This document shows positions 34,712 through 44,790 of a DNA stretch of 64,000 nucleotides, piece after piece. The notes beneath the pieces are model-generated. The model was given only the letters and a program-made list of their open reading frames with translations. It had not been told where the DNA came from and did no database searches. Each line of letters starts with the position of its first letter. The first letter of the stretch is position 1. The translations under genes and the position numbers were made by a program. This DNA comes from CAZZKF01 sp964654995 (lineage in GTDB: Bacteria > Pseudomonadota > Alphaproteobacteria > CAZZKF01): NCBI GenBank assembly GCA_964654995.1, contig CAZZKF010000001.1:62001-126000 (forward strand). Direction: 5' to 3'.

Positions 34712-35377
34712 TCAAGTTTGATCTTGATCCGGGCTCTTGTGGTTTGGGTCCGGCGATTGCCTGGAGGGAGTCAGATATCGCGCCAGACGGGGGTGCAGGG
34801 CAAAGGCGATCCCGGCGCCGAGAATGGCCAGGCCGGAGTCCTTCTGGGCGTCGAACACGTCGCCCTGGGTGCCCAGAAAGGCGATCGCCGCGTCGGGCTG
34901 AACGATGATCGCCACCAGCCATTCGATGATCTCGTAGAGGGCGCTCAGGGAGACGACGATGGCAAGGGTCAGCCAGGCCGCCCAGCGGCCGCGTGCCTGT
35001 GCCGCCCGGGCCACCACCTCCCACAACGGAAAGAACATCAACAGCCCGAACAGGAAATGGATCACCCGGTCATAGTGATTGCGCTCCAAGCCGAGCATGT
35101 CCTGAAGCCAGTAGCCCACAGGCGTGCCGGCATAGGTGTAATGGGCGCCGACGGTGTGGAGCGCCAGAAACAGGGTGATCAGCACGTAAGAGACGTCGCT
35201 GAGCGGGAAACGGCGATAAATGGCGATCATCAGGGCCACCATCGTCCAGATCAGCAGGTTTTCGAGAAACCAGTCGAAGCGCACCGCCGGCGCCACCGCC
35301 GCCCACAGCCAGACCGCGCCATAACTCATGGCCAGCCACCGATGCAGGGGTTTGCGAAAGATCGGTCTGTGGGCCAT
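34712..35377 (-). CDS. DUF2238 family integral membrane protein (YjdF-like)
   Basis: This 221-residue protein has five to six membrane segments (LLIWTMVALMIAIYRRF, FLFGLLMFFPLWEVV, WAAWLTLAIVVSLSALYEIIEWLVAI). The DUF2238 signature is GAHYTYAGTPVGYWL...NHYDRVIHFLFG, with FLGTQGDVFDAQKD near the end. The family has no known function. The start ATG 35377 gives the usual family length and has GGAGG close upstream (three to four bases, rather tight). It lies divergently from the MetE-like gene. Confidence 0.88.
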   Translation of the reverse strand: MAHRPIFRKPLHRWLAMSYGAVWLWAAVAPAVRFDWFLENLLIWTMVALMIAIYRRFPLSDVSYVLITLFLALHTVGAHYTYAGTPVGYWLQDMLGLERNHYDRVIHFLFGLLMFFPLWEVVARAAQARGRWAAWLTLAIVVSLSALYEIIEWLVAIIVQPDAAIAFLGTQGDVFDAQKDSGLAILGAGIAFALHPRLARYLTPSRQSPDPNHKSPDQDQT

Positions 35378-35605
35378 GTGCCTCCGGTGTCTCGTCAACG
35401 CCACAGCAGAATTCGCCACCGCCATGATGGCGAAGCCGCGGCTGCGAGGCAAATCCCGAGACCTGAGCATGCGATGGCCCGGGCAACGTGGCCGGGTATC
35501 TTGCACGGCGCCCGGGGTTCTGGTCTAAATGGAACGGGGGAGACGCTGGTGCACGGGCGGTCTGCGTACGTCCGGGCAGATGGGAAAAACAATGACGAGG
35601 GCGAT

Positions 35606-36721
35606 ATGAGTGAAGTTTCTTGCGCCGGTCCACCGTTTCGCGCCGATCACGTCGGCAGCCTGCTGCGCCCGCCCGAACTGCGCCGGGCTCACCGTGATTT
35701 TGCCGATGGCCGGCTTTCGGAAGATGCGTTTCGCGACATTCAGGACCAGGCGATCCGCGATGTCGTGGCCTTGCAGGAAGGCGTCGGGCTCAAGGCGGTG
35801 ACCGATGGCGAGTTCCGCCGGGCTTCCTATTGGGCGCATTTTGTCGAGGCCATCGAGGGCTTTACGGTCAAGCCGGCGATCTTTCGCTTTCATGACGATG
35901 CCGGCTCGGAGCAGGAGTTCCTCGCCCCGCATGTCGAAGGGCGTATCTCGCGTCCGCGCAGCATTTCGGGGCACGAGTTCGCGTTTCTGGCCGAGGTTGC
36001 CCACGCCCTGCCCAAGATCACCATGCCGTCGCCGCCGACCCTGCATTTCTGGCGCGGGCGCGACGGGGTCGATCGCGACGCTTACCCCGATATCGAGACC
36101 TTTTTTGAAGATCTGGCGCAGGTTTATCGCCAGGAAATCGCCGATCTGGCCGAACGCGGGGCGCGCTATCTTCAGATCGACGAAGTGCCGATCGCCATGC
36201 TTTGCGACTCACAGGTTTGCGAGATTCTGGCGGCCCAGGGTGTCGATGCGGCGAGGCTCCTGGACCGTTACGTCGCCCTGATCAATGCCTGCGTCGGCGC
36301 CCGCCCCGAAGGCGTGACCATGGCCATGCATCTGTGCCGCGGCAACTTCAAGGGCCGCTGGCTCTCGGAGGGCGGCTATGATGCGGTGGCCGAAAAGCTG
36401 TTCAATGAGATCGATGTCGATGCCTTCTTCCTGGAATACGACAGCCCGCGGGCCGGCGACTTCGCACCCCTGCGGTTCGTGCCCAAGGGCCGCACCGTGG
36501 TGCTCGGGCTGGTGTCATCCAAGACGCCGGTGCTGGAATCGAAGGATCATCTGAAGCGCCGCATTGACGAGGCCAGCCGGCACCTGGCGCTCGAGCAACT
36601 GGCGCTCAGCCCGCAATGCGGCTTCGCCAGCACCGTGGCCGGCAATCCGGTGACGCAGGAGGACGAAATTCGCAAGCTGGCGCTGATTGTCGAGACCGCC
36701 TCAGAAGTGTGGGGGGATTAA
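35606..36721 (+). CDS. Cobalamin-independent methionine synthase C-terminal-like protein (Meth_synt_2 fold)
   Basis: This 371-residue protein contains only the catalytic barrel of the MetE family, not the N-terminal half of true MetE. Candidate zinc ligands are His242 and Cys244 (MHLCRGN), Glu277 (FLEYDSP) and Cys338 (SPQCGFAS). The Glu-to-Cys spacing of 61 equals that in E. coli MetE from memory. Such stand-alone barrels transfer alkyl groups to thiols; epoxyalkane:CoM transferase is one relative, and most members are uncharacterised. It leads a plus-strand series with acyl-CoA ligase, thioesterase and molybdoenzyme genes. The ribosome site is GAGG five bases before the ATG. Confidence 0.87.
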   Translation: MSEVSCAGPPFRADHVGSLLRPPELRRAHRDFADGRLSEDAFRDIQDQAIRDVVALQEGVGLKAVTDGEFRRASYWAHFVEAIEGFTVKPAIFRFHDDAGSEQEFLAPHVEGRISRPRSISGHEFAFLAEVAHALPKITMPSPPTLHFWRGRDGVDRDAYPDIETFFEDLAQVYRQEIADLAERGARYLQIDEVPIAMLCDSQVCEILAAQGVDAARLLDRYVALINACVGARPEGVTMAMHLCRGNFKGRWLSEGGYDAVAEKLFNEIDVDAFFLEYDSPRAGDFAPLRFVPKGRTVVLGLVSSKTPVLESKDHLKRRIDEASRHLALEQLALSPQCGFASTVAGNPVTQEDEIRKLALIVETASEVWGD

Positions 36722-36788
36722 ACCTTTGGGGGGCTTGGCGCGGTGGCCGCTTTGGGCCAGAATTTCATTGTAATGGAGTAGGCCTCGA

Positions 36789-36810
36789 CAGGCGTCCGCG
36801 TTGACGCCTG
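36789..36810 (+). promoter_or_regulatory. Inverted repeat upstream of the acyl-CoA ligase gene
   Basis: A perfect 8-bp dyad, CAGGCGTC-CGCGTT-GACGCCTG, lies 39 bases before the ligase start. It could be an operator or an mRNA hairpin in the intercistronic leader. It is not followed by a U-tract, so it is unlikely to be a terminator. No bound regulator is known. Confidence 0.4.
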
Positions 36811-36848
36811 CGATTGTTGCTGCCAGGGGGAAAAATGAGGAGGGCGAT

Positions 36849-38432
<1,584 letters not shown>

Positions 38433-38436
38433 GCAG

Positions 38437-38844
38437 ATGAAAGAATCGCTTACGACTGGACTGACCACCACCCGCGAATTCACTATCGATGCGGCCCGCA
38501 CCATCGGTTTCATGGGCGAAGGGGCGCGGGTCTACGCGACACCGGCGCTGGTCGCCGATATCGAGCAGACGTGTCGTGATCTCCTCAAGGAACATCTCGA
38601 CGAGAACGAGGACTCGGTCGGCACCCGGGTCGAGATCGATCACATGGCGGCGACGCCCGAGGGGCTTGCCGTGACCATTCAGGCGACCATCGCGTCCGTC
38701 GAGGGCCGCCTTGTCGGCTTTGACGTCATCGCCCATGACCCGGTCGACCAGATCTGCCGCTGTGTCCACAACCGGTTCGTGGTCGATGTCGAAAAGACCA
38801 AGGAGCGCCTGGCCGCCAAGGCGGCGCGGGCCGGCGGGGCCTGA
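38437..38844 (+). CDS. FlK-type hotdog thioesterase
   Basis: This 135-residue protein aligns with fluoroacetyl-CoA thioesterase FlK. The FlK triad Thr42, Glu50, His76 has counterparts Thr35 (YATP), Glu43 (DIEQTC) and His69 (DHMAATP) with identical spacing (8 and 26). The hotdog-core motifs SVGTRV and ATPEGLAVTI are also present. The usual GxHxR near the C-terminus reads CVHNR here. The family hydrolyses a range of acyl-CoAs; nothing points to fluoroacetate. The gene lies four bases after the ligase gene and four before the molybdoenzyme gene, so it should act on a CoA intermediate of that module. Confidence 0.88.
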   Translation: MKESLTTGLTTTREFTIDAARTIGFMGEGARVYATPALVADIEQTCRDLLKEHLDENEDSVGTRVEIDHMAATPEGLAVTIQATIASVEGRLVGFDVIAHDPVDQICRCVHNRFVVDVEKTKERLAAKAARAGGA

Positions 38845-38848
38845 AACG

Positions 38849-41587
38849 ATGGCGACATCGGAAAAGAAGAAGCTCCCGGTCTATTGCTATCAGTGCGTGG
38901 CCGGGCCGGACCTGTTGCGGGTCGAGGTCGAGAACGGCGTCGCCACCCGCATCGAATCGAATTACACCGCCAAGGACTATCACCCCTGGGGCGGGCGGGT
39001 CTGTGTCAAAGCCTACGGGCTGATCCAGAAGACCTATAATCCCAACCGTATCCGTCAGCCGATGAAGCGCACCAACCCCAAGAAGGGGCGTGAGCACGAT
39101 CCCGGCTTCGTGCCGATCTCCTGGGACGAGGCCCTCGACATTGTTGCCAACAAGCTCAACGAGATCCGCGCCAAGGGCTTGCGTGATGAATCCGGCTATC
39201 CGCGTCTCGCCGTCACCTTCGGCGGCGGCGGCACACCGACCCAGTACATGGGCAGCTTCCCGGCCTTTCTGTCGGCCTGGGGGCCGTTCGATCAGGGCTA
39301 TGGATCGGGCCAGGGGGTGAAGTGCTATCACTCCGAGCACCTTTACGGCGAGCTGTGGCACCGCGCCTTCATCGTCTCGCCCGACACGCCGTACTGCAAT
39401 TTCATCATCAACTGCGGCAACAACGTCGAGGCGTCCGGCGGGGTGGCCGGCATCTGGCGCGAATCCGACGCCCGGGTGCGCGGCTGCAAGCGGGTTCAGG
39501 TGGAACCCCACCTGTCGATCACCGGCGCGCTCTCGGCCGAATGGGTGCCGATCAAGCCCAAGACCGACGCCGCCTTTCTTTACGCGCTCATCCACCGCAT
39601 CATCGTCGAGCGCGACTGGCGCGAAGTCTGCGACGTTCCCTATCTCAAGGAAATGACCAATTCGCCCTACCTGGTGGGGCCGAACGGCTATTTCCTGCGC
39701 GATCCCGAGACCGCCAAGCCGCTGATCTGGGACCTGGCCGACGGGCGCGCCAAACCCTATGACGCCGAGATCAAGGACCCGGCCCTGACCGGGCGCTATA
39801 CCGCCTCGGGCTTCGAGGACGGCCCCGACGAGGACCGCTGGGATCACGAGGGCATCGAGGTCAGCCCGGCGTTCCAGCTCCTGATCGATCACGTGACCCC
39901 GTACTCGCCGGACTGGGCGGAAGAGGTCTGCGACGTGCCGGCCGATCGCATCCGCCGGGTGGCCGACGAATATCTGGCCCACGCGATGATCGGCGAGACC
40001 ATCGAGATCGAGGGGCGCACGCTGCCCTTCCGCCCGGTCGCGGTGATGCTGGGCAAGAGCGTCAACAACGGCTGGGGCGGCTATGAGACCTGCTGGGCGC
40101 GCACGGTTCTCGCCACCCTCGTCGGCGCGCTGGAAGTGCCCGGCGGGACCCTGGGCACCGCGGTCAAGCTCAACCGGCCGGCGGACAATCGCAAGAAGAC
40201 CGTGCGCCCGGGTGGCGACGGCTTCATGGATTACCCGTTCAACGAGACCTCGCGCCAGGAATGGCAGAGCAAGCCGCATATCCGCAATGCCTATCGCACG
40301 CTGGTGCCGCTGGCCGCCAATTCGCCGTGGTCGGCGGCGCTCGGGCCGGCGCAGCTTCCCTGGCTGTTCCAGAAGACGCCGCCCGATCACTGGCCGAAGC
40401 AGACCAAGCCCGACATGTGGATCTGCTATCGCACCAATCCGGCGATCTCGTCCTGGGCGGCGCCGGAGATTGCCGAGCGGGTCGCCGAATTCCCCTTCGT
40501 GGTGGCTTTCGCCTATACGCTCGATGAGACCAACTACATGGCCGACGTGCTGCTGCCCGAGGCCACCGACCTTGAAAGCCTGCAGCTCATCCGCATCGGC
40601 TCGACCAAATTCACCGAACAGTTCTGGAAGCATCAGGGCTGGGCGGTGCGCCAGCCGGTGGCCGACAAGGTCACCGACTGCATGGACATGACCGACATTT
40701 CCACCGAGCTCGCGCGGCGCACCGGCCTTCTTAAAGAGTACAACGCGGCGATCAACCGCGGTGCCGCCGGCATGAAGCTGGTGACCGAGAAGTTCGATTA
40801 CAGCCTCGACCCCGAGGTGCCCCACAGCCGTGACGAGATCTGGAACGCGGTCGCCAAGGCGGCCAGCCACGAGCTGTCGGACGGTGAGGAAGTTCACGAC
40901 ATCGACTGGTTCAAGGAAAACGGCTTTATGCTGCGCCCCTTCCCGCAGCTCGACTGGTACCTCTATCCGGCGATGAAGGACCAGGGCCTGCGCTTCGAGC
41001 TGCCCTATCAGGAGCGGATCCTGCGCCATGGCCGCCAGCTTGCCCGGCGCCTGCATGAGATCGGCATCGAATGGTGGGACCGCCAGCTCGAGGAATATCA
41101 GCCCTTGCCACCCTACAAGCCGTTTCCCGATATCTGGGTCGATTTCGCCCGCGAAGTGGGGCGCGATCCGGATGACTTTCCGTTGTGGGCGCTGACCGCG
41201 CGTTCCATGCAGTATTCCTGGGGCGCCAATGTCGGCATTCCGCTGATCAACGAGGTGGCCCAGAACATCTCGGGCCACAAGGGCGTCATCATCAACCGCT
41301 CGACGGCGCGCAAGATGGGCATTGCCGAAGGCGATGAAGTGGTCATCGAATCGGCCACCGGGCTGACCCGCGGCCAGGCGGTTCTGCGCGAAGGCATCCG
41401 CCCGGACACCGTGCTGATGATCGGCCAGTTCGATCACTGGGCGACGCCGTACGCCAAGGACCTGCATCGCCCCAGCCTCAATTCGGTGACCACCCTGGCG
41501 CTGTCGCTGACCGATGCCACGGGCAGCAGCGCCGACATCATGCGGGTGCGCGTTTACAAGGACGCGCGCGAGGGGGTCATGGCATGA
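38849..41587 (+). CDS. Molybdopterin (bis-MGD) oxidoreductase catalytic subunit with atypical Fe-S motif
   Basis: This 912-residue enzyme of the DMSO reductase superfamily has no Tat signal. Its N-terminal cluster site reads Cys13-x2-Cys16, then Pro20-Asp21 where the third cysteine is expected, and Cys52 (GGRVCVKAYG). Asp21 might serve as ligand. A likely Mo ligand is Cys159 in GVKCYHSEH. Further family blocks are PISWDEALDIV, INCGNNVEASGG, VLLPEATDLES and C-terminal GANVGIPLINEVAQNISGHKG. It is coupled to the fused Fe-S/anchor gene (ATGA) and follows ligase and thioesterase genes. PadB-like oxidation of an acyl-CoA is the favoured guess. It is a distant relative of the enzyme at 26241-28838, with the same YLVGP-GYF segment. 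Confidence 0.87.
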   Translation: MATSEKKKLPVYCYQCVAGPDLLRVEVENGVATRIESNYTAKDYHPWGGRVCVKAYGLIQKTYNPNRIRQPMKRTNPKKGREHDPGFVPISWDEALDIVANKLNEIRAKGLRDESGYPRLAVTFGGGGTPTQYMGSFPAFLSAWGPFDQGYGSGQGVKCYHSEHLYGELWHRAFIVSPDTPYCNFIINCGNNVEASGGVAGIWRESDARVRGCKRVQVEPHLSITGALSAEWVPIKPKTDAAFLYALIHRIIVERDWREVCDVPYLKEMTNSPYLVGPNGYFLRDPETAKPLIWDLADGRAKPYDAEIKDPALTGRYTASGFEDGPDEDRWDHEGIEVSPAFQLLIDHVTPYSPDWAEEVCDVPADRIRRVADEYLAHAMIGETIEIEGRTLPFRPVAVMLGKSVNNGWGGYETCWARTVLATLVGALEVPGGTLGTAVKLNRPADNRKKTVRPGGDGFMDYPFNETSRQEWQSKPHIRNAYRTLVPLAANSPWSAALGPAQLPWLFQKTPPDHWPKQTKPDMWICYRTNPAISSWAAPEIAERVAEFPFVVAFAYTLDETNYMADVLLPEATDLESLQLIRIGSTKFTEQFWKHQGWAVRQPVADKVTDCMDMTDISTELARRTGLLKEYNAAINRGAAGMKLVTEKFDYSLDPEVPHSRDEIWNAVAKAASHELSDGEEVHDIDWFKENGFMLRPFPQLDWYLYPAMKDQGLRFELPYQERILRHGRQLARRLHEIGIEWWDRQLEEYQPLPPYKPFPDIWVDFAREVGRDPDDFPLWALTARSMQYSWGANVGIPLINEVAQNISGHKGVIINRSTARKMGIAEGDEVVIESATGLTRGQAVLREGIRPDTVLMIGQFDHWATPYAKDLHRPSLNSVTTLALSLTDATGSSADIMRVRVYKDAREGVMA

Positions 41588-43230
41588 GCACGCCAATGAC
41601 ATCGACGGCACCCGGCGCCACCGCGACCCCGCGCTGGGGGATGGTCATCGATCTCAACCGCTGTGTCGGCTGCCAGACCTGCACGATTGCCTGCAAGCAC
41701 ACCAACGACACCCCGCCCGGTGTCCAGTGGCGCCGGGTGCTGGATGTCGAAACCGGGACGTTCCCGGATGTCGAGCGGCTGTTTCTGGTGGTCGGCTGCC
41801 AGCATTGTGCCGAGCCGCCATGCGTGCCGGTCTGTCCCAGCGGCGCCACCCGCCAGCGCGAAGACGGGCTGGTGACCATGGATTACGACGTCTGCATCGG
41901 TTGCGGCTACTGCGCTGTCGCCTGCCCCTATCAGGCCCGCACCATCGTCCACGACAAGGAATGGTACTACGGCACCGAAACCGTTCAGGAGAAGGCGGTG
42001 GTCCATGAAGATCGCATTCGGGTTGCCCAGAAATGCACCTTCTGCATCGAAAAGATCGATCAGGCGAAAGAACTGGGCCTGACCCCGGGGGTCGATCTCG
42101 ATGTGACGCCGGCGTGCTCGGCGGCCTGCATTGCCCAGGCCATCACCTTTGGCGATTTCAACGATCCCGACAGCAATGTCACGAAGCTGCTGGATGAGCG
42201 CGACGGCTTTCAGATGCACGCCCATCTGGGCACCGATCCCCAGATTCGCTATCTCTACGAGACCCCGGCGGTGCCGGGCCGGGACCCGGATGAGGACGAG
42301 TTCGATGACGACCGCATGGCCGATCCGGCCAATCCGCTGGTCGGCCAGCGCCAGACCTTCTGGGACTTCCGGGCGGCGATGAACTTCACCATGGGCGGCA
42401 TGAGCTCGGGCCTCGCGATCGTCGCCTGGCTGACCTATCTGCTCGGCGGCATAGGGGAAGAAACGCTGGTCTATCTGTTCATCGTCGCTGCCGTGATGAT
42501 GGGCATCGGGCTGTTCTTCGTATTTCTCGAGATCGGCCGCAAGTTGCGCTTCCTCAACGTTCTGCTGCGCCCGCAAAGTTCCTGGATGACGCGGGAAACC
42601 TACGTCGTGGCCGTGCTCTATCCGGCGCTGGCGGCCGACTATTTCTGGCCGCATCCGGCCCTACACGCGCTGATCGCGGTGTCGGCGGCTGCCTTCCTCT
42701 ATTGCCAGGCGCGCATCTTGCACGCCGGCAAGGGCATCCCCGCCTGGCGGGTGCCGCTGATGCCCTACATGCTGATCGCCACCGGACTGTTCGAAGGTGT
42801 CGGGCTTTTGTCGATCGCGCAGTTGATTGCGCCCGGGCGCATCGATCTCGGCTCCGGGATTTCGGCGCTCGGGGTTCTTCTGGCGGTGCTCAATGCCGGC
42901 CTGTGGCAGGTCTATCGGGCGATGGCGCCGGGCTGGGACATCGGGCCGCTGGCGCGCCGGGTGCTGAAGCGGGCGACGCCGGTTCTGCACCTGGTCGGTC
43001 ACCTGCTGCCGGTGGCGCTTTACGTCGTCGCTCTGGGGCTGGCGTGGCGCAGTCAGGAAGCCCTGATCACGGTGGCGATTGCCGGTGCCGGCGCAGTGTT
43101 CGGCGGTGTCTGGTGGAAGTTCACGGTGATCACCCGGGCCTGCTATCAGCAGGGCTTTGCGTTGCCGCGCCTGCCGCAGCGCGGATCAGGCCGGCGCGCC
43201 GCGCCGCCGCGGCTGCAGCCGCAGTTCTAG
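41584..43230 (+). CDS. Fused four-cluster Fe-S subunit and DmsC/NrfD-type membrane anchor
   Basis: Residues 1-210 form a DmsB/PadC-like ferredoxin with CVGCQTCTIACK, CQHCAEPPCVPVCP, CIGCGYCAVACP and CTFCIEKI...CSAACIAQA. After an acidic linker (DPDEDEFDDDRM), residues 260-530 form about eight membrane helices, with an LLRPQSSWMTRE segment matching the ILRPDRSWVSRG of the stand-alone anchor at 24644-25585. The fusion does in one chain what the other operon does with two proteins. It should carry electrons from the molybdoenzyme to quinone. The ATG overlaps the stop of the catalytic subunit. No signal peptide precedes the clusters, so the Fe-S domain should lie in the cytoplasm. Confidence 0.9.
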   Translation: MSTPMTSTAPGATATPRWGMVIDLNRCVGCQTCTIACKHTNDTPPGVQWRRVLDVETGTFPDVERLFLVVGCQHCAEPPCVPVCPSGATRQREDGLVTMDYDVCIGCGYCAVACPYQARTIVHDKEWYYGTETVQEKAVVHEDRIRVAQKCTFCIEKIDQAKELGLTPGVDLDVTPACSAACIAQAITFGDFNDPDSNVTKLLDERDGFQMHAHLGTDPQIRYLYETPAVPGRDPDEDEFDDDRMADPANPLVGQRQTFWDFRAAMNFTMGGMSSGLAIVAWLTYLLGGIGEETLVYLFIVAAVMMGIGLFFVFLEIGRKLRFLNVLLRPQSSWMTRETYVVAVLYPALAADYFWPHPALHALIAVSAAAFLYCQARILHAGKGIPAWRVPLMPYMLIATGLFEGVGLLSIAQLIAPGRIDLGSGISALGVLLAVLNAGLWQVYRAMAPGWDIGPLARRVLKRATPVLHLVGHLLPVALYVVALGLAWRSQEALITVAIAGAGAVFGGVWWKFTVITRACYQQGFALPRLPQRGSGRRAAPPRLQPQF

Positions 43231-43417
43231 AGCGTATCAGGGTGATCTGAAATCAATTCTGTTGCGGGTTTGGCGAGCCAGCCCGCCAAGCGCCCTCTGC
43301 AGGGCGATGCAGGGACATCGGGCAGGGACGGCAACGCCGCGCCTGCCCGCCGCACCACGCGCCGTTTTGGGGGGCCGTTTTCACGTCGGCGGCGTCAGGC
43401 CCCTTGCCCGTATTCCC

Positions 43418-43484
43418 GGATATGCCCCAGATCGGGAACCCGCCACTTTCCGCCATCGGCCCGGGACGGTGCCGGGGCATATCC
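43418..43484. repeat. 11-bp terminal inverted repeats enclosing a short intergenic segment
   Basis: GGATATGCCCC (43418-43428) and its exact complement GGGGCATATCC (43474-43484) bracket 45 bases between two convergent genes. It could be a large-loop transcription stop, or a miniature repeat element. The rest of the 254-base gap (43231-43484) holds nothing that I recognise. Confidence 0.5.
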
Positions 43485-44756
43485 CTACTTGGCGATGTTG
43501 ATCACCTGAACCTGGGTGAACTCGTTCAAGCCCTCTTCGGCAAACTCGAGGCCGATTCCCGACTGCTTGGCGCCGCCGAACGGGATGTGAGGGCCGAAAT
43601 CAAGATGCTGATTGACCCAGACGGTACCACTTTCCACGCGTGTGGCAAGTTCAGCGGCGCGCTCGACATCGGCCGACCACACCGATCCGCCAAGCCCGTA
43701 AGACGTGTTGTTGGCGCGGGCGATTACCTCGTCGATGTCCGTGAACCTGATCACCGGCAGGATCGGACCGAACTGTTCCTCATCGACGATGCGGTCGCCG
43801 TCCGTAACATCGCGAACGATGGTCGGCTCGATGAAGAAGCCGTCGCGCTCGATCACATTGCCGCCGGCGACGATGGTGCCGTGGCTCTTGGCGTCCTCCA
43901 GGAAGGATTTCACCTTTTCGAACTGGTTGCGGTTCTGGATCGGGCCGATCTGGGTGCCTTGCTTGAGGCCGTCATCGACAATCGCCTCGCGCGCCAGCCG
44001 GCCCAGGGCTTCGCACATCCGGTCATAGATGCTCTCATGCACATAGGCGCGCTTGATCGCCAGGCAAACCTGGCCGCAGTTCATGAAGGCGGCGCCGAAC
44101 ACCTTGGCGGCGGTTTCCTCGACATCGACATCATCGAGGACGATTGCCGGATCATTGCCGCCAAGTTCCAGGGTGATGCGTTTGAGCGTCGAGGCGGCAC
44201 TGGCCATGACATTCTTGCCGGTCTCGATCGAGCCGGTGAAGGACACCTTCGCGACCCTGGGGTGGCTGGTCAGCACCGGCCCCAGATCATTGTCGTCGGT
44301 CACCACATTGACCACCCCGGCGGGGAAGATGTCGCGCATCAAGGCCCCCATCATCAGCGCGGTGACCGGCGTCGTTGCCGCCGGCTTGACCACCACCGTG
44401 TTGCCGGCGAGGAGCGCCAGCGGCAGCTTGAAGGAAATGATCAGGACCGGGAAGTTCCAGGGGATGATGGCGGCGACCACGCCCAGCGGCCGGCGGCGCA
44501 CCTGAACNNNNNNNNNNNNNNNNNNNNNNNNNNNNNNNNNNNNNNNNNNNNNNNNNNNNNNNNNNNNNNNNNNNNNNNNNNNNNNNNNNNNNNNNNNNNN
44601 NNNNNNNGCATGGGCGGCCTCGATCGCCGCCTCCATCTGCGCGGCGGATGCGCAGGCCACCTGCATGAACGGCTTGCCGGTCGCCGGATTGACGACGTCG
44701 AGTGTACGATCGCCGTCAACCAGTGCGCCATCGATCAAGAGTTTGGTGGTTTCCAT
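43485..44756 (-). CDS. NAD(P)-dependent aldehyde dehydrogenase, interrupted by an assembly gap
   Basis: This aldehyde dehydrogenase superfamily enzyme oxidises an aldehyde to its acid. It shows the cofactor-binding IIPWNFPV and VVVKPA, the general-base glutamate in ELGGNDP, the nucleophile cysteine in NCGQVC, and EEQFGPILPV near the end. About 50 N-terminal residues are seen, then 100 N, then VQVRRRPLGVV; by family length about 95 residues are lost rather than 33. It lies 34 bases after an acyl-CoA ligase gene on the same strand, at the end of the amine dehydrogenase region. Oxidation of the aldehyde released by that enzyme is a natural role, though unproven. Confidence 0.93.
   Translation of the reverse strand: METTKLLIDGALVDGDRTLDVVNPATGKPFMQVACASAAQMEAAIEAAHXXXXXXXXXXXXXXXXXXXXXXXXXXXXXXXXXXVQVRRRPLGVVAAIIPWNFPVLIISFKLPLALLAGNTVVVKPAATTPVTALMMGALMRDIFPAGVVNVVTDDNDLGPVLTSHPRVAKVSFTGSIETGKNVMASAASTLKRITLELGGNDPAIVLDDVDVEETAAKVFGAAFMNCGQVCLAIKRAYVHESIYDRMCEALGRLAREAIVDDGLKQGTQIGPIQNRNQFEKVKSFLEDAKSHGTIVAGGNVIERDGFFIEPTIVRDVTDGDRIVDEEQFGPILPVIRFTDIDEVIARANNTSYGLGGSVWSADVERAAELATRVESGTVWVNQHLDFGPHIPFGGAKQSGIGLEFAEEGLNEFTQVQVINIAK
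44508..44607. other. Assembly gap (100 N) inside the aldehyde dehydrogenase gene
   Basis: This is a second run of exactly 100 N. The frame happens to continue across it, but the encoded protein would be about 60 residues too short, so the length is nominal. Confidence 0.97.
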
Positions 44757-44790
44757 TATCCCTCTCCTTGCTGCTGTGTGGCTTGAAATT

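Noticed and set aside
36801..36848. TTG 36801 as start of the acyl-CoA ligase
   Set aside because: It lies inside an inverted repeat with no ribosome site. GTG 36849 has GAGGAGG at a normal distance.
38437..38844. Fluoroacetate resistance role for the FlK-type protein
   Set aside because: The catalytic triad is shared by broad thioesterases. The position between a ligase and an oxidoreductase fits general acyl-CoA hydrolysis better.
38726..41611. Very long minus-strand open frame opposite the second molybdoenzyme
   Set aside because: It mirrors a gene with clear family motifs. Its low-complexity composition, rich in His, Arg, Gly and Gln, is typical of antisense frames in GC-rich DNA.
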